Assembly: GCA_007118445.1 (NCBI GenBank) | Contig: SKRP01000236.1 | Span: 1-9,121, forward strand | Source of the DNA: Natronohydrobacter sp. | GTDB taxonomy: Bacteria > Pseudomonadota > Alphaproteobacteria > Rhodobacterales > Rhodobacteraceae | Reading direction: 5' to 3' | Length of the DNA stretch: 9,121 nt | Part shown: positions 1-5,852 of the stretch, piece by piece | How the letters are laid out: each line of letters starts with the position of its first letter | Numbering within the stretch: the first letter of the stretch is position 1 | The notes under the pieces: model-generated | Database searches by the model: none | Told to the model about the DNA's origin: nothing | What the model saw: the letters and a program-made list of their open reading frames with translations, nothing else | Program-made: the position numbers and the translations under genes

Positions 1-894
1 GCCAAGGATGATGTGCATATGGAAGATGTGCATCGCGCGGGCGGGATCATGGCGATTCTGGGCGAGTTGGACCGCGCGGGGCTGTTGCATCGTGATCTGC
101 CGACTGTGCACAGCCCGACCATGGGCATGGCGCTGGATATGTGGGATATCATGCGCACGGAAGACCCCGCAGTGCATGATTTCTACTTGGCCGCGCCGGG
201 CGGGGTGCGCACGACGCAGGCATTCAGCCAGGCGAAAGCCTATGACAGCCTGGATATGGACCGCGAAAACGGCGTGATCCGCACGAAGGAACATGCGTTC
301 AGTCAGGATGGCGGGCTGGCCGTGCTGTTCGGCAATCTGGCGGAACAGGGTTGTATCGTGAAAACCGCCGGTGTGGACGAGTCGATCCTGAAATTCTCAG
401 GGCCTGCGCATGTGTTTGAATCTCAGGATGATGCTGTGAGCGGTATCCTGACCGGCAAGGTCAAGGCGGGCGAGGTGGTGATCATCCGCTATGAAGGGCC
501 GCGCGGCGGGCCGGGGATGCAGGAAATGCTCTATCCGACCAGCTATCTGAAATCGAAAGGGCTGGGCAAGGATTGCGCGTTGGTCACGGACGGGCGGTTC
601 TCGGGCGGCACCTCGGGGCTGTCCATTGGCCATGTCAGCCCGGAGGCCGAAGAGGGCGGGCTGATCGGGCTGGTGGAACAGGGCGACCGGATCGAGATCG
701 ACATTCCGAACCGCACCATTCATCTGGCCGTCGATGACGCAACAATTGCAGCCCGGCGGGCCGCGCAGGATGAAAAGGGTTGGAAACCTGCGAAACCCCG
801 CCCGCGCAAGGTGACCACTGCGCTCAGGGCCTATGCTGCATTGACCACATCTGCGGCCATGGGGGCCGTGCGGAAACTACCTGAAGGATTGTGA
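1..894 (+). CDS. ilvD: Dihydroxy-acid dehydratase, C-terminal part (5' end outside window)
   Basis: Dihydroxy-acid dehydratase removes water from 2,3-dihydroxy-isovalerate and 2,3-dihydroxy-3-methylvalerate to give the 2-keto acids of valine, leucine and isoleucine synthesis, in the cytoplasm. The reading frame is open from base 1, so the gene is cut by the window edge; about 297 codons remain, roughly the second half of the long IlvD form (E. coli about 616 residues). Visible family blocks are MEDVHRAGG, GELDRAGLL, RTTQAFSQ, DGGLAVLFGN, CIVKTAGVD, YEGPRGGPGMQEML and DGRFSGGTSGLSIGHVSPEA. The serine in GGTSG is the proposed catalytic base of the family. The Fe-S cluster cysteines lie upstream and cannot be checked. 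The stop is followed after three bases by the aminotransferase gene, so the two are probably co-transcribed. Identity is secure. Confidence 0.96.
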   Translation, partial: AKDDVHMEDVHRAGGIMAILGELDRAGLLHRDLPTVHSPTMGMALDMWDIMRTEDPAVHDFYLAAPGGVRTTQAFSQAKAYDSLDMDRENGVIRTKEHAFSQDGGLAVLFGNLAEQGCIVKTAGVDESILKFSGPAHVFESQDDAVSGILTGKVKAGEVVIIRYEGPRGGPGMQEMLYPTSYLKSKGLGKDCALVTDGRFSGGTSGLSIGHVSPEAEEGGLIGLVEQGDRIEIDIPNRTIHLAVDDATIAARRAAQDEKGWKPAKPRPRKVTTALRAYAALTTSAAMGAVRKLPEGL

Positions 895-897
895 AAA

Positions 898-1761
898 ATG
901 GGCCGCATCGTCTATCTGAATGGCACCTATCTGCCCGAGCAGGAAGCCAGGCTTTCGATCTTCGACCGGGGCTTTCTGATGGCGGATGGTGTCTATGAGG
1001 TGACGACGGTCATCGATGGCAAGCTGATTGATTTTGACGGCCATGTTGCCCGGCTCGAGCGGTCTTTGCGCGAGCTGGATATCGTCAATCCGATGGATCG
1101 TGACGCCTGGCTTGACGTGCATCGCCATCTGGTTTCGCAAAACGCCCTGGATCAGGGCATCGTCTATCTGCAGGTCACGCGCGGGGCTCCGGGGGACCGG
1201 GATTTCGCGTTCCCGGATCCCGAGACGACAAGGCCGACAGTGGTTCTGTTTACCCAATCCATGCCGGCCTTGACGAACAGTCCGAAAATCCGGTCCGGGA
1301 TCAAGGTGATCACGATCGATGACATTCGCTGGGGTCGGCGCGATATCAAGACGGTGCAGCTGCTTTATCCCAGCATGGGCAAGATGATGGCCGTCAGGCA
1401 GGGCGCGGATGATGCCTGGATGGTGCAGGATGGTCTTGTGACCGAGGGCACGGCGAATAATGCCTATATCATCAAGGACGGGGTGATCATCACCCGCGCC
1501 CTGTCGAACGAGATTCTGCACGGGATCACCCGCGATGCTGTGTTGCGTTTCGCCAAAGAGGCGCAGATGCCTGTTGAACAACGCAGTTTCACGGTTGCAG
1601 AGGCGAAATCGGCGGATGAGGCCTTCATTACCGGGGCCAGCACCTTTGTCATGCCTGTGGTCGAGATTGACGGCGCAGCCATCGGTGCGGGCAAGCCGGG
1701 GCCTATGGCGCTGCGGCTGCGCGAGATCTATATCGAGGAAAGCCGCAAGGCTGCGATCTGA
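898..1761 (+). CDS. dat: D-amino-acid (D-alanine) aminotransferase, PLP fold type IV
   Basis: A 287-residue class IV PLP aminotransferase, the normal length for D-alanine aminotransferases, which interconvert D-amino acids and 2-keto acids and can supply D-Ala or D-Glu for cell wall. The predicted catalytic lysine is Lys151 in RRDIKT; the PLP-contacting glutamate is Glu183 in VTEGTANN; GVYEV (Tyr33) and HGITRD (209-213) are also conserved. DIKT followed by a second lysine (Lys162) points to the D-amino-acid group rather than IlvE. The carboxylate-binding loop is unusual: the Arg-x-His of Bacillus enzymes reads Arg-Asp-Phe here (101-103). An AAGGA ribosome site at 884-888 supports the ATG at 898. 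It lies three bases after ilvD, so a role as a branched-chain or amine transaminase remains possible; substrate is inferred, fold is secure. Confidence 0.85.
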   Translation: MGRIVYLNGTYLPEQEARLSIFDRGFLMADGVYEVTTVIDGKLIDFDGHVARLERSLRELDIVNPMDRDAWLDVHRHLVSQNALDQGIVYLQVTRGAPGDRDFAFPDPETTRPTVVLFTQSMPALTNSPKIRSGIKVITIDDIRWGRRDIKTVQLLYPSMGKMMAVRQGADDAWMVQDGLVTEGTANNAYIIKDGVIITRALSNEILHGITRDAVLRFAKEAQMPVEQRSFTVAEAKSADEAFITGASTFVMPVVEIDGAAIGAGKPGPMALRLREIYIEESRKAAI

Positions 1762-1786
1762 GGCGAGAGCCGCTGCAGCGCAGTTC

Positions 1787-1812
1787 AGGGCCGGTCCATC
1801 AGGGACGGCCCT
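1787..1812 (+). terminator. Hairpin terminator after the ilvD-dat unit
   Basis: Arms AGGGCCG and CGGCCCT pair perfectly, continue as TCC/GGA past one bulged G, and enclose a five-base loop. A short TTTCGCTT follows, so the U tract is weak. It begins 25 bases after the dat stop. The minus-strand gene remnant ends at 1834, so the hairpin sits between converging units and may serve both. Confidence 0.6.
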
Positions 1813-1833
1813 TTCGCTTGCAGGATCGAGGGG

Positions 1834-2274
1834 TCAATCAAGCGCTGAGCGCTCAAACACCCGGATCGCGACTTCGGGATTGGTCATGCGGCTTTCAAGG
1901 ATGGCGCGTATCTGCGCACCAGGCCGGGTCTCGACCTGATCAGCGTTGCAGTCAGCGTGCCGCAGCAGGCAGAGATGCCACATTGACCATAGTCTCGCTG
2001 GAATCAGGAGTGGTGTCGTCGATATTGGTCGGCAATATGGGTTCCTGATCCGTGGCTTCGGTTTGCAGGATCATCGCGCTGTGATCGGTCCTGGCGATGG
2101 TGGCATCGTCGGTGAATGCGCTGAGATCCAGCAAGCTGACTGTTGCCATACTGGCCATTGCGCTGTCGCCTTCAAGATCATCCGTGATCACAAAGGTCGA
2201 AAATCTCGGGTCTTCAGTGCACGCGGCTTGAGCGTGTTTCCGCGCCCGTCGCGCTTTGCATTACTTTGTGTCAT
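1834..2274 (-). pseudogene. Small unknown gene broken by two compensating frameshifts
   Basis: The stretch downstream of the DUF1244 gene reads as one protein of about 146 residues if two single-base shifts are repaired. Frame A starts at the ATG at 2274 (MTQSNAKRDGRGNTLK...) and stops at 2188. Frame B, open from 2260 to a stop at 1952, carries FVITDDLEGDSAM... and a Thr/Asp/Ser-rich middle. Frame A resumes near 1960 with ADQVETRPGAQIRAILESR and ends NPEVAIRVFERSALD at 1836-1834. Adding one T to the TTTT run near 2203-2206 joins the first two parts as KTRDFSTFVITDD; losing one base near 1955-1975 joins the last two. The start overlaps the DUF1244 stop by 14 bases, suggesting coupling. No family is recognised. 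Real decay, assembly error and two separate short genes are all possible. Confidence 0.5.
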
Positions 2275-2575
2275 CCCCGACATTTTCGGCAAAGGCTTTC
2301 TTGAACGCCGCCTGCTTGTCAGCGCCTGCCTCGGTCTGATATTGTGTACGCCAGACATCATAGGGCATCCCGTAGACAATCTCGCGTGCTGTGTCCTTGT
2401 CCATCTCGATCCCGCGCGCATTCGCAGCTTCCTGATACCACCGCGACAGGCAGTTGCGACAGAACCCGGTCAGGTTCATCATGTCGATATTCTGCACATC
2501 GGTCCGGTGGCTCAGATGTTGCAACAAGGTCCGGAATGCTGCGGCCTCGAGTTCGGTGCGTGTTGCATCGTCCAT
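2261..2575 (-). CDS. DUF1244 family protein
   Basis: A 104-residue soluble protein of the DUF1244 family, which has no established function. The diagnostic block is NLTGFCRNCLSRWY (residues 34-47), containing a CxxC pair (Cys39, Cys42), followed by the second conserved block YGMPYDVWR (68-76). It is predicted mostly helical, with no signal peptide or membrane segment. An upstream start at 2647 is possible, but the ATG at 2575 is preferred because AAAGGA lies six bases before it and family members begin near here. It is divergent from pyk across 189 bases. Its stop codon lies inside the start of the frameshifted small gene downstream. The CxxC could bind metal or act in redox, but that is only inference. 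The family call is secure. Confidence 0.88.
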   Translation of the reverse strand: MDDATRTELEAAAFRTLLQHLSHRTDVQNIDMMNLTGFCRNCLSRWYQEAANARGIEMDKDTAREIVYGMPYDVWRTQYQTEAGADKQAAFKKAFAENVGDDTK

Positions 2576-2598
2576 TGGCTGTCCTTTCAGTGTTTCCC

Positions 2599-2629
2599 TA
2601 TACCTGATCCCGGCACGCGCTTTCGTCAA
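2599..2629 (-). promoter_or_regulatory. Candidate promoter for the DUF1244 gene
   Basis: Reading the minus strand, TTGACG (2629-2624) is followed after 18-19 bases by AGGTAT or GGTATA (about 2605-2599), some 24 bases before the start codon. The -35 is good, but the -10 is only approximate and its register ambiguous. Confidence 0.3.
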
Positions 2630-2641
2630 GATGGCCAACCC

Positions 2642-2669
2642 TTGCAAACAAGGCCGAATCTGCTATTTG
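2642..2669 (+). promoter_or_regulatory. Candidate pyk promoter
   Basis: TTGCAA (2642-2647), a 16-base spacer and TATTTG (2664-2669) make a plausible, imperfect sigma-70-type promoter, placing the start of transcription near 2676 and leaving a leader of about 90 bases. Its -10 abuts the palindrome at 2668-2681. A TTGACA at 2701-2706 is an alternative -35, but has no good -10 at the right distance. Confidence 0.35.
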
Positions 2670-2681
2670 TTTGCGCTAACG
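2668..2681 (+). promoter_or_regulatory. LacI/GntR-family-like operator in the pyk promoter region
   Basis: TGTTTGCGCTAACG matches 12 of 14 positions of the ideal palindrome TGTTAGCGCTAACA, with the central CG typical of LacI-family operators. Similar sites are known for E. coli GntR and, as I recall, for CceR, the LacI-family regulator of central carbon metabolism in Rhodobacter. The site overlaps the end of the candidate -10, where bound protein would block transcription. The sequence match is seen; the regulator is inferred. Confidence 0.5.
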
Positions 2682-2764
2682 GCTTCGGGTCGCGACGAAG
2701 TTGACATAGACCTCTGTCACCATTGCATCTTGCGGCCACAGCGGACCGCATGAAAGGAAACTGC

Positions 2765-4225
2765 ATGACCTCTCCTATGCGCCGTCATAGAATGATCAAG
2801 ATCGTGGCCACGCTTGGCCCCTCCTCTTCCAGCTACGAGATGATCCGCACCCTGTTCGAGGCAGGTGCGGATGTGTTCCGGCTGAACATGAGCCACGGCA
2901 GCCATGACGAAATCGCCGCGCGGCACGCCATTATCCGGCAGGTCGAGGCCGATCTGGGGCGTCCGATCGGTATTCTGGCGGATCTGCAGGGTCCGAAACT
3001 GCGCGTCGGCACATTCGCGGATGATGCGGTGGATCTGGTCGAGGGGCAGGATTTCCGGCTGGATCTGGACAAGACACCGGGGGATCTGGCGCGGGTGAAC
3101 CTGCCGCATCCGGAAATCTTCAACGCGCTTGAGCCGGGGTCCGAACTGCTTGTCAATGACGGCAAGATCCGGCTTCGGGTCAATGATTGCAGCCCGGAAC
3201 ACGCGAATTGCACTGTGACTGTGGGCGGCACGATTTCGAATCGCAAGGGTGTGAACGTGCCGGATGTCGTGCTGCCGCTGGCCGCACTTTCGGACAAGGA
3301 CCGCAAGGATCTGGAATTTGTCTGCCGCTTGGGGGTGGACTGGCTGGCGCTGTCTTTTGTCCAGCGCGCATCCGATGTGTCCGAGGCGCGGGAACTGGCA
3401 CAGGGTCGCGCGGCGATCCTGTCGAAGATCGAGAAACCGGCGGCGGTCAAGGCATTCGAGGAAATCCTGTCGGTTTCGGACGGGATCATGGTTGCGCGGG
3501 GCGATCTGGGGGTGGAGCTGCCGGTGCAGAACGTGCCGCCGATCCAGAAACGGCTGGTCCGCCGGACCCGCGCAGCAGCAAAGCCGGTGATCGTGGCCAC
3601 GCAGATGCTGGAATCCATGATCGAAAGCCCGATGCCGACGCGCGCCGAGGTGTCGGATGTGGCGACGGCGATCTATGAAGGTGCCGATGCGATCATGCTG
3701 TCGGCCGAATCGGCTGCCGGGCAGTATCCGGTCGAGGCCGTGAGCACGATGAACAATGTCGCCATCGAGGTCGAAAGCGATCCGACCTATGTCGAGATCA
3801 TCGATTCCTCGCGCAAGGTGCAGCATCACACGATTGCCGATGGCATTGTCGCGGCGGCGCGGGAGCTGGCGGAAAAGACCGATATCGCGGCGATCTGCTG
3901 TTTCACGCAATCGGGCACGACGGCAAATCTTGTCGCGCGGGAGCGTCCGCATGTGCCGATCATCGCGATCACGCAATTTCAGCCGGTGGCACGGCGCATG
4001 TCGTTGGTCTGGGGGGTGCATTGCGAGACCGTGAGCGGCGAGGTCGAGCGCTTCAAGAAAGCGGTTCTGAATGCCGTGCGGGTGGCGCGGAAATACGATT
4101 TCGCGGGTGAGACCGACCAGATCCTTGTGACCGCGGGGATTCCCTTCAACCAGCCCGGCACGACCAATATCCTGCGTGTGGCGCCCTGCGCGGAACACTT
4201 GATCGTTCAGGGAGAGCCCGAGTAA
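2765..4225 (+). CDS. pyk: Pyruvate kinase
   Basis: A 486-residue pyruvate kinase, normal length for bacteria, making pyruvate and ATP from phosphoenolpyruvate and ADP at the end of glycolysis or the Entner-Doudoroff pathway. Visible landmarks are KIVATLGPSS (residues 12-20), FRLNMSHG with substrate arginine Arg39, DLQGPKLRVG (73-82), a B domain at about 85-160, SKIEKP with catalytic Lys221 and metal ligand Glu223, MVARGDLGVE with metal ligand Asp247, VATQMLESM (Thr279), PTRAEVSDVATAIYEGADAIMLSAESA, and a C-terminal allosteric domain from about 345. All catalytic residues are present. The start at 2765 has AAGGA six bases upstream; in-frame starts at 2723 and 2750 are less well placed. A LacI/GntR-like operator upstream suggests carbon-source control. 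The small membrane protein gene follows closely. Confidence 0.97.
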   Translation: MTSPMRRHRMIKIVATLGPSSSSYEMIRTLFEAGADVFRLNMSHGSHDEIAARHAIIRQVEADLGRPIGILADLQGPKLRVGTFADDAVDLVEGQDFRLDLDKTPGDLARVNLPHPEIFNALEPGSELLVNDGKIRLRVNDCSPEHANCTVTVGGTISNRKGVNVPDVVLPLAALSDKDRKDLEFVCRLGVDWLALSFVQRASDVSEARELAQGRAAILSKIEKPAAVKAFEEILSVSDGIMVARGDLGVELPVQNVPPIQKRLVRRTRAAAKPVIVATQMLESMIESPMPTRAEVSDVATAIYEGADAIMLSAESAAGQYPVEAVSTMNNVAIEVESDPTYVEIIDSSRKVQHHTIADGIVAAARELAEKTDIAAICCFTQSGTTANLVARERPHVPIIAITQFQPVARRMSLVWGVHCETVSGEVERFKKAVLNAVRVARKYDFAGETDQILVTAGIPFNQPGTTNILRVAPCAEHLIVQGEPE

Positions 4226-4255
4226 GCTGCAGTCGAGGCAGTGTCGCGGGGGGCC

Positions 4256-4489
4256 ATGGAGCCGGAAATTCTGTTCCTTCTGGGGGTCTATCTGGTTCCT
4301 CTGGCGCTGGTCAGTCTGGCCAGTGCCTGGGCGGATAGTCGCAGGCCCTGGGTCGCGCTGTTGCTGCTGGCCCTGTCCGGGGGTGTTCTGGGCTATGTGG
4401 CGCTGATGCGCGATGAGGGGTTGTTCGCCCTGCGCGAGATCCCGGATATGACCGTGGCGATGATCGCCCGGATTGTCGCGAATCTCTGA
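4256..4489 (+). CDS. Small two-helix inner membrane protein, function unknown
   Basis: A 77-residue hydrophobic protein with two predicted membrane segments, about residues 5-25 (ILFLLGVYLVPLALVSLASA) and 33-52 (VALLLLALSGGVLGYVALM), joined by a short charged turn DSRRP, then an amphipathic tail containing REIPDM. It has no signal cleavage site or catalytic motif. Nothing identifies a role; small proteins of this look are encoded after pyk in related bacteria as far as I recall. The ATG at 4256 is preferred over a GTG at 4241 because the latter's GAGG is only two bases away, although the ATG has only a G-rich run (4248-4253) as ribosome site. It begins 30 bases after pyk, so it is probably co-transcribed with it. 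Codon use and composition suggest a real gene. Confidence 0.7.
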   Translation: MEPEILFLLGVYLVPLALVSLASAWADSRRPWVALLLLALSGGVLGYVALMRDEGLFALREIPDMTVAMIARIVANL

Positions 4490-4497
4490 CAGGGGCC

Positions 4498-4526
4498 TTG
4501 CGGCAGGCGGGGATCTGCGCTATCGG
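4498..4526 (+). promoter_or_regulatory. Candidate promoter for rpmI-rplT
   Basis: TTGCGG (4498-4503), 17 bases, then TATCGG (4521-4526). Spacing is ideal but each box matches the consensus at only three positions. It would give a leader of about 70 bases before rpmI. Readthrough from pyk is the alternative. Confidence 0.3.
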
Positions 4527-4578
4527 GCGCGCTCGAAACCATGCGTCCGGCCAATGTGGCATGCCGAGTCGCAGGGTC

Positions 4579-4601
4579 CAACCTCCAGTGAAAGGAGTTT
4601 G
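4579..4601 (+). promoter_or_regulatory. Hairpin covering the rpmI ribosome binding site
   Basis: CAACCTCC (4579-4586) pairs with GGAGTTTG (4594-4601), with one C-T mismatch, around a seven-base loop. The AAAGGAG ribosome site (4591-4597) is split between the loop and the 3' arm, and the rpmI ATG follows at 4604. Folding would hide the ribosome site, which could allow translational control of L35 and L20. The pairing is visible; regulation is inferred. Confidence 0.4.
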
Positions 4602-4603
4602 AA

Positions 4604-4804
4604 ATGCCCAAGATGAAGACCAAATCGGGCGCGAAAAAGCGCTTCTCCATGACCGCTTCTGGCAAGGTCAAGGCAGGTCAGGCCGGCAAACGCCACGGCA
4701 TGATCAAACGGACCAAGAAGTTCATTCGCGACGCGCGCGGCACCACGGTCCTGTCGGATCAGGATTCGCGTATCGTCAAGAAATACATGCCCTACGACCG
4801 CTAA
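4604..4804 (+). CDS. rpmI: 50S ribosomal protein L35
   Basis: Ribosomal protein L35, 66 residues, the usual size, a basic component of the large ribosomal subunit. The characteristic start MPKMKTKSGAKKRF, the central GKRHGMIKRT and the C-terminal tail after DQDSRIVKKYMP are all visible. An AAAGGAG ribosome site lies six bases before the ATG, partly enclosed in a small hairpin. It is followed after 12 bases by rplT, the near-universal partner. infC, often upstream in other bacteria, is absent; pyk and a small membrane protein lie there instead. In E. coli L20 represses translation of this operon at rpmI; whether this happens here cannot be told from sequence alone. Confidence 0.97.
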   Translation: MPKMKTKSGAKKRFSMTASGKVKAGQAGKRHGMIKRTKKFIRDARGTTVLSDQDSRIVKKYMPYDR

Positions 4805-4816
4805 GGAGCCGCTGTC

Positions 4817-5179
4817 ATGTCAAGAGTTACCTCCGGCAAAGTGACCCATGCCCGTCACCGCAAGGTCGTCAAGGCCGCCAAAGGCTATTATGGTGCCCGC
4901 TCGCGCAATTTCCGCACTGCCACGCAGGCGGTGGACAAGGCCAATCAATATGCGACCCGCGACCGCAAGAACCGCAAGCGCAATTTCCGTGCGCTCTGGA
5001 TTCAGCGGATCAACGCGGCCGTGCGCGAAATCGACCCCAATCTGACCTATTCGCGTTTCATCAACGCGCTGGGACTGGCGGGGATCGAAGTGGACCGCAA
5101 GGTTCTGGCTGATCTTGCCGTGCATGAGCCCGATGCGTTTGGCCAGATCGTGGCCAAGGCGAAAGCCGCACTCGCGTAA
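4817..5179 (+). CDS. rplT: 50S ribosomal protein L20
   Basis: Ribosomal protein L20, 120 residues, full length, a 23S rRNA binding protein needed early in large subunit assembly. It has the long basic N-terminal extension (RVTSGKVTHARHRKVVKAAKGYYGARS), the RNRKRNFRALWIQRINAA helix and the globular end with TYSRFINAL and AGIEVDRKVLADLA. The ribosome site AAGGAG overlaps the rpmI stop codon and is eight bases from the ATG, so translation is probably coupled to rpmI. A hairpin 12 bases downstream ends the unit. pheS, which commonly follows rplT, is not present; the next gene is rplS. The call is secure. Confidence 0.98.
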   Translation: MSRVTSGKVTHARHRKVVKAAKGYYGARSRNFRTATQAVDKANQYATRDRKNRKRNFRALWIQRINAAVREIDPNLTYSRFINALGLAGIEVDRKVLADLAVHEPDAFGQIVAKAKAALA

Positions 5180-5190
5180 TGTCTGATGAC

Positions 5191-5215
5191 AAGGGCCCTG
5201 CACGCGCGGGGCCTT
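5191..5215 (+). terminator. Probable terminator after rplT
   Basis: CCCTGC and GCGGGG pair around an ACGC loop (one G-T pair), and the stem continues as AAGG/CCTT past a bulged G. Only TTT follows, so the U tract is short. Its position 12 bases after the rplT stop supports the call; it could also be a partial attenuator letting some transcription reach rplS. Confidence 0.55.
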
Positions 5216-5222
5216 TGCAGGC

Positions 5223-5251
5223 TTGACCGAAAGCCCCGCTGCCCCTAAAGA
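5223..5251 (+). promoter_or_regulatory. Candidate rplS promoter
   Basis: TTGACC (5223-5228), 17 bases, then TAAAGA (5246-5251). The -35 matches five of six consensus positions and spacing is ideal; the -10 is weaker. It lies just after the rplT terminator and would start a leader of about 200 bases before rplS. Confidence 0.42.
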
Positions 5252-5460
5252 CCGCGCATGGTCTGACCGGGGCGACTCGGGCAGGTCAGGGACTATGGGC
5301 GTTCCGGCCTGGCAGCTTCGGCAGGCACAAGGACCGCGCAAGGCAAGACCAGAAGCGTGACCAATCTCTGACGGGCGCGAGTTGCGGACCCGGTCGAAGA
5401 TCAGAGCTCTTGGTCAGCATCACCATGTGGGACAACCCACAGACAGACAGAGGACCAGCG
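5241..5460 (+). other. Gene-free, hairpin-rich leader before rplS
   Basis: No convincing gene lies here. A two-part stem joins GCCCC/GGGGC (5241-5245 with 5269-5273) and AGACC/GGTCT (5249-5253 with 5260-5264). GCCTG/CAGGC pair at 5307-5326. TGTGGG-ACAA-CCCACA (5426-5441) is a perfect six-base-pair hairpin 19 bases before the rplS start, followed by the ribosome site AGAGGA (5449-5454). The first stem overlaps the candidate -10, so part of it may act only as DNA. Control of rplS by this leader is a guess. Confidence 0.35.
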
Positions 5461-5841
5461 ATGAACCTGATCGCACAGATTGAAGCCGAGCAGATCGCAG
5501 AGCTTGGCAAGGATATTCCCGACTTCAAGGCCGGTGACACCATCCGCGTCGGTTACAAAGTGACCGAAGGCACCCGGTCGCGCGTGCAGAACTTTGAGGG
5601 CGTCTGCATCGGCCGCAAGGGCGGCGCTGGCATCGGCGCGTCCTTCACCGTGCGCAAGATTTCCTTTGGCGAGGGTGTGGAACGTGTTTTCCCGCTCTAT
5701 TCGACCAATATCGACAGCATCACGGTTGTCCGCCGTGGCCGTGTGCGCCGTGCGAAGCTGTATTACCTGCGGGATCGTCGCGGCAAATCCGCCCGGATCG
5801 CCGAGAAAACGAACTACCGTCCGCTGAAGACGAAAGCCTGA
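5461..5841 (+). CDS. rplS: 50S ribosomal protein L19
   Basis: Ribosomal protein L19, 126 residues, located at the 30S-50S interface. Family features are visible in order: an N-terminal helix MNLIAQIEAEQI, DIPDFKAGDTIRVGYKVTEG, SRVQNFEGVCIGRKG, SFTVRKISFGEGVERVFPLYS, and the conserved VVRRGRVRRAKLYYLRDRRGKSARI. The C-terminal KTNYRPLKTKA tail is slightly longer than in E. coli (115 residues). The ATG at 5461 is chosen because AGAGGA lies six bases upstream and the protein aligns from there; an in-frame TTG at 5410 would add 17 unrelated residues. rimM and trmD, usual upstream partners of rplS, are not present. rpmE follows after 11 bases. Confidence 0.97.
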   Translation: MNLIAQIEAEQIAELGKDIPDFKAGDTIRVGYKVTEGTRSRVQNFEGVCIGRKGGAGIGASFTVRKISFGEGVERVFPLYSTNIDSITVVRRGRVRRAKLYYLRDRRGKSARIAEKTNYRPLKTKA

Positions 5842-5852
5842 GGAGCGCTGCG

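Noticed and set aside
877..1581. 234-codon minus-strand open frame opposite the aminotransferase
   Set aside because: Antisense shadow rich in His, Arg, Asp and Ile; the plus-strand enzyme is clear.
1952..2191. Separate 79-codon minus-strand gene starting at GTG 2191
   Set aside because: No ribosome site before the GTG; the frame is better explained as the middle of the frameshifted gene.
1946..2704. 252-codon plus-strand open frame across DUF1244
   Set aside because: Translation is Cys/Phe/Gly-rich and without motifs; DUF1244 on the other strand is clear and has a ribosome site.
2717..4198. 493-codon open frame on the minus strand, opposite pyk
   Set aside because: It mirrors the pyk codon phase in GC-rich DNA, its translation is His/Arg/Asp-rich with no known motif, and pyk is certain.
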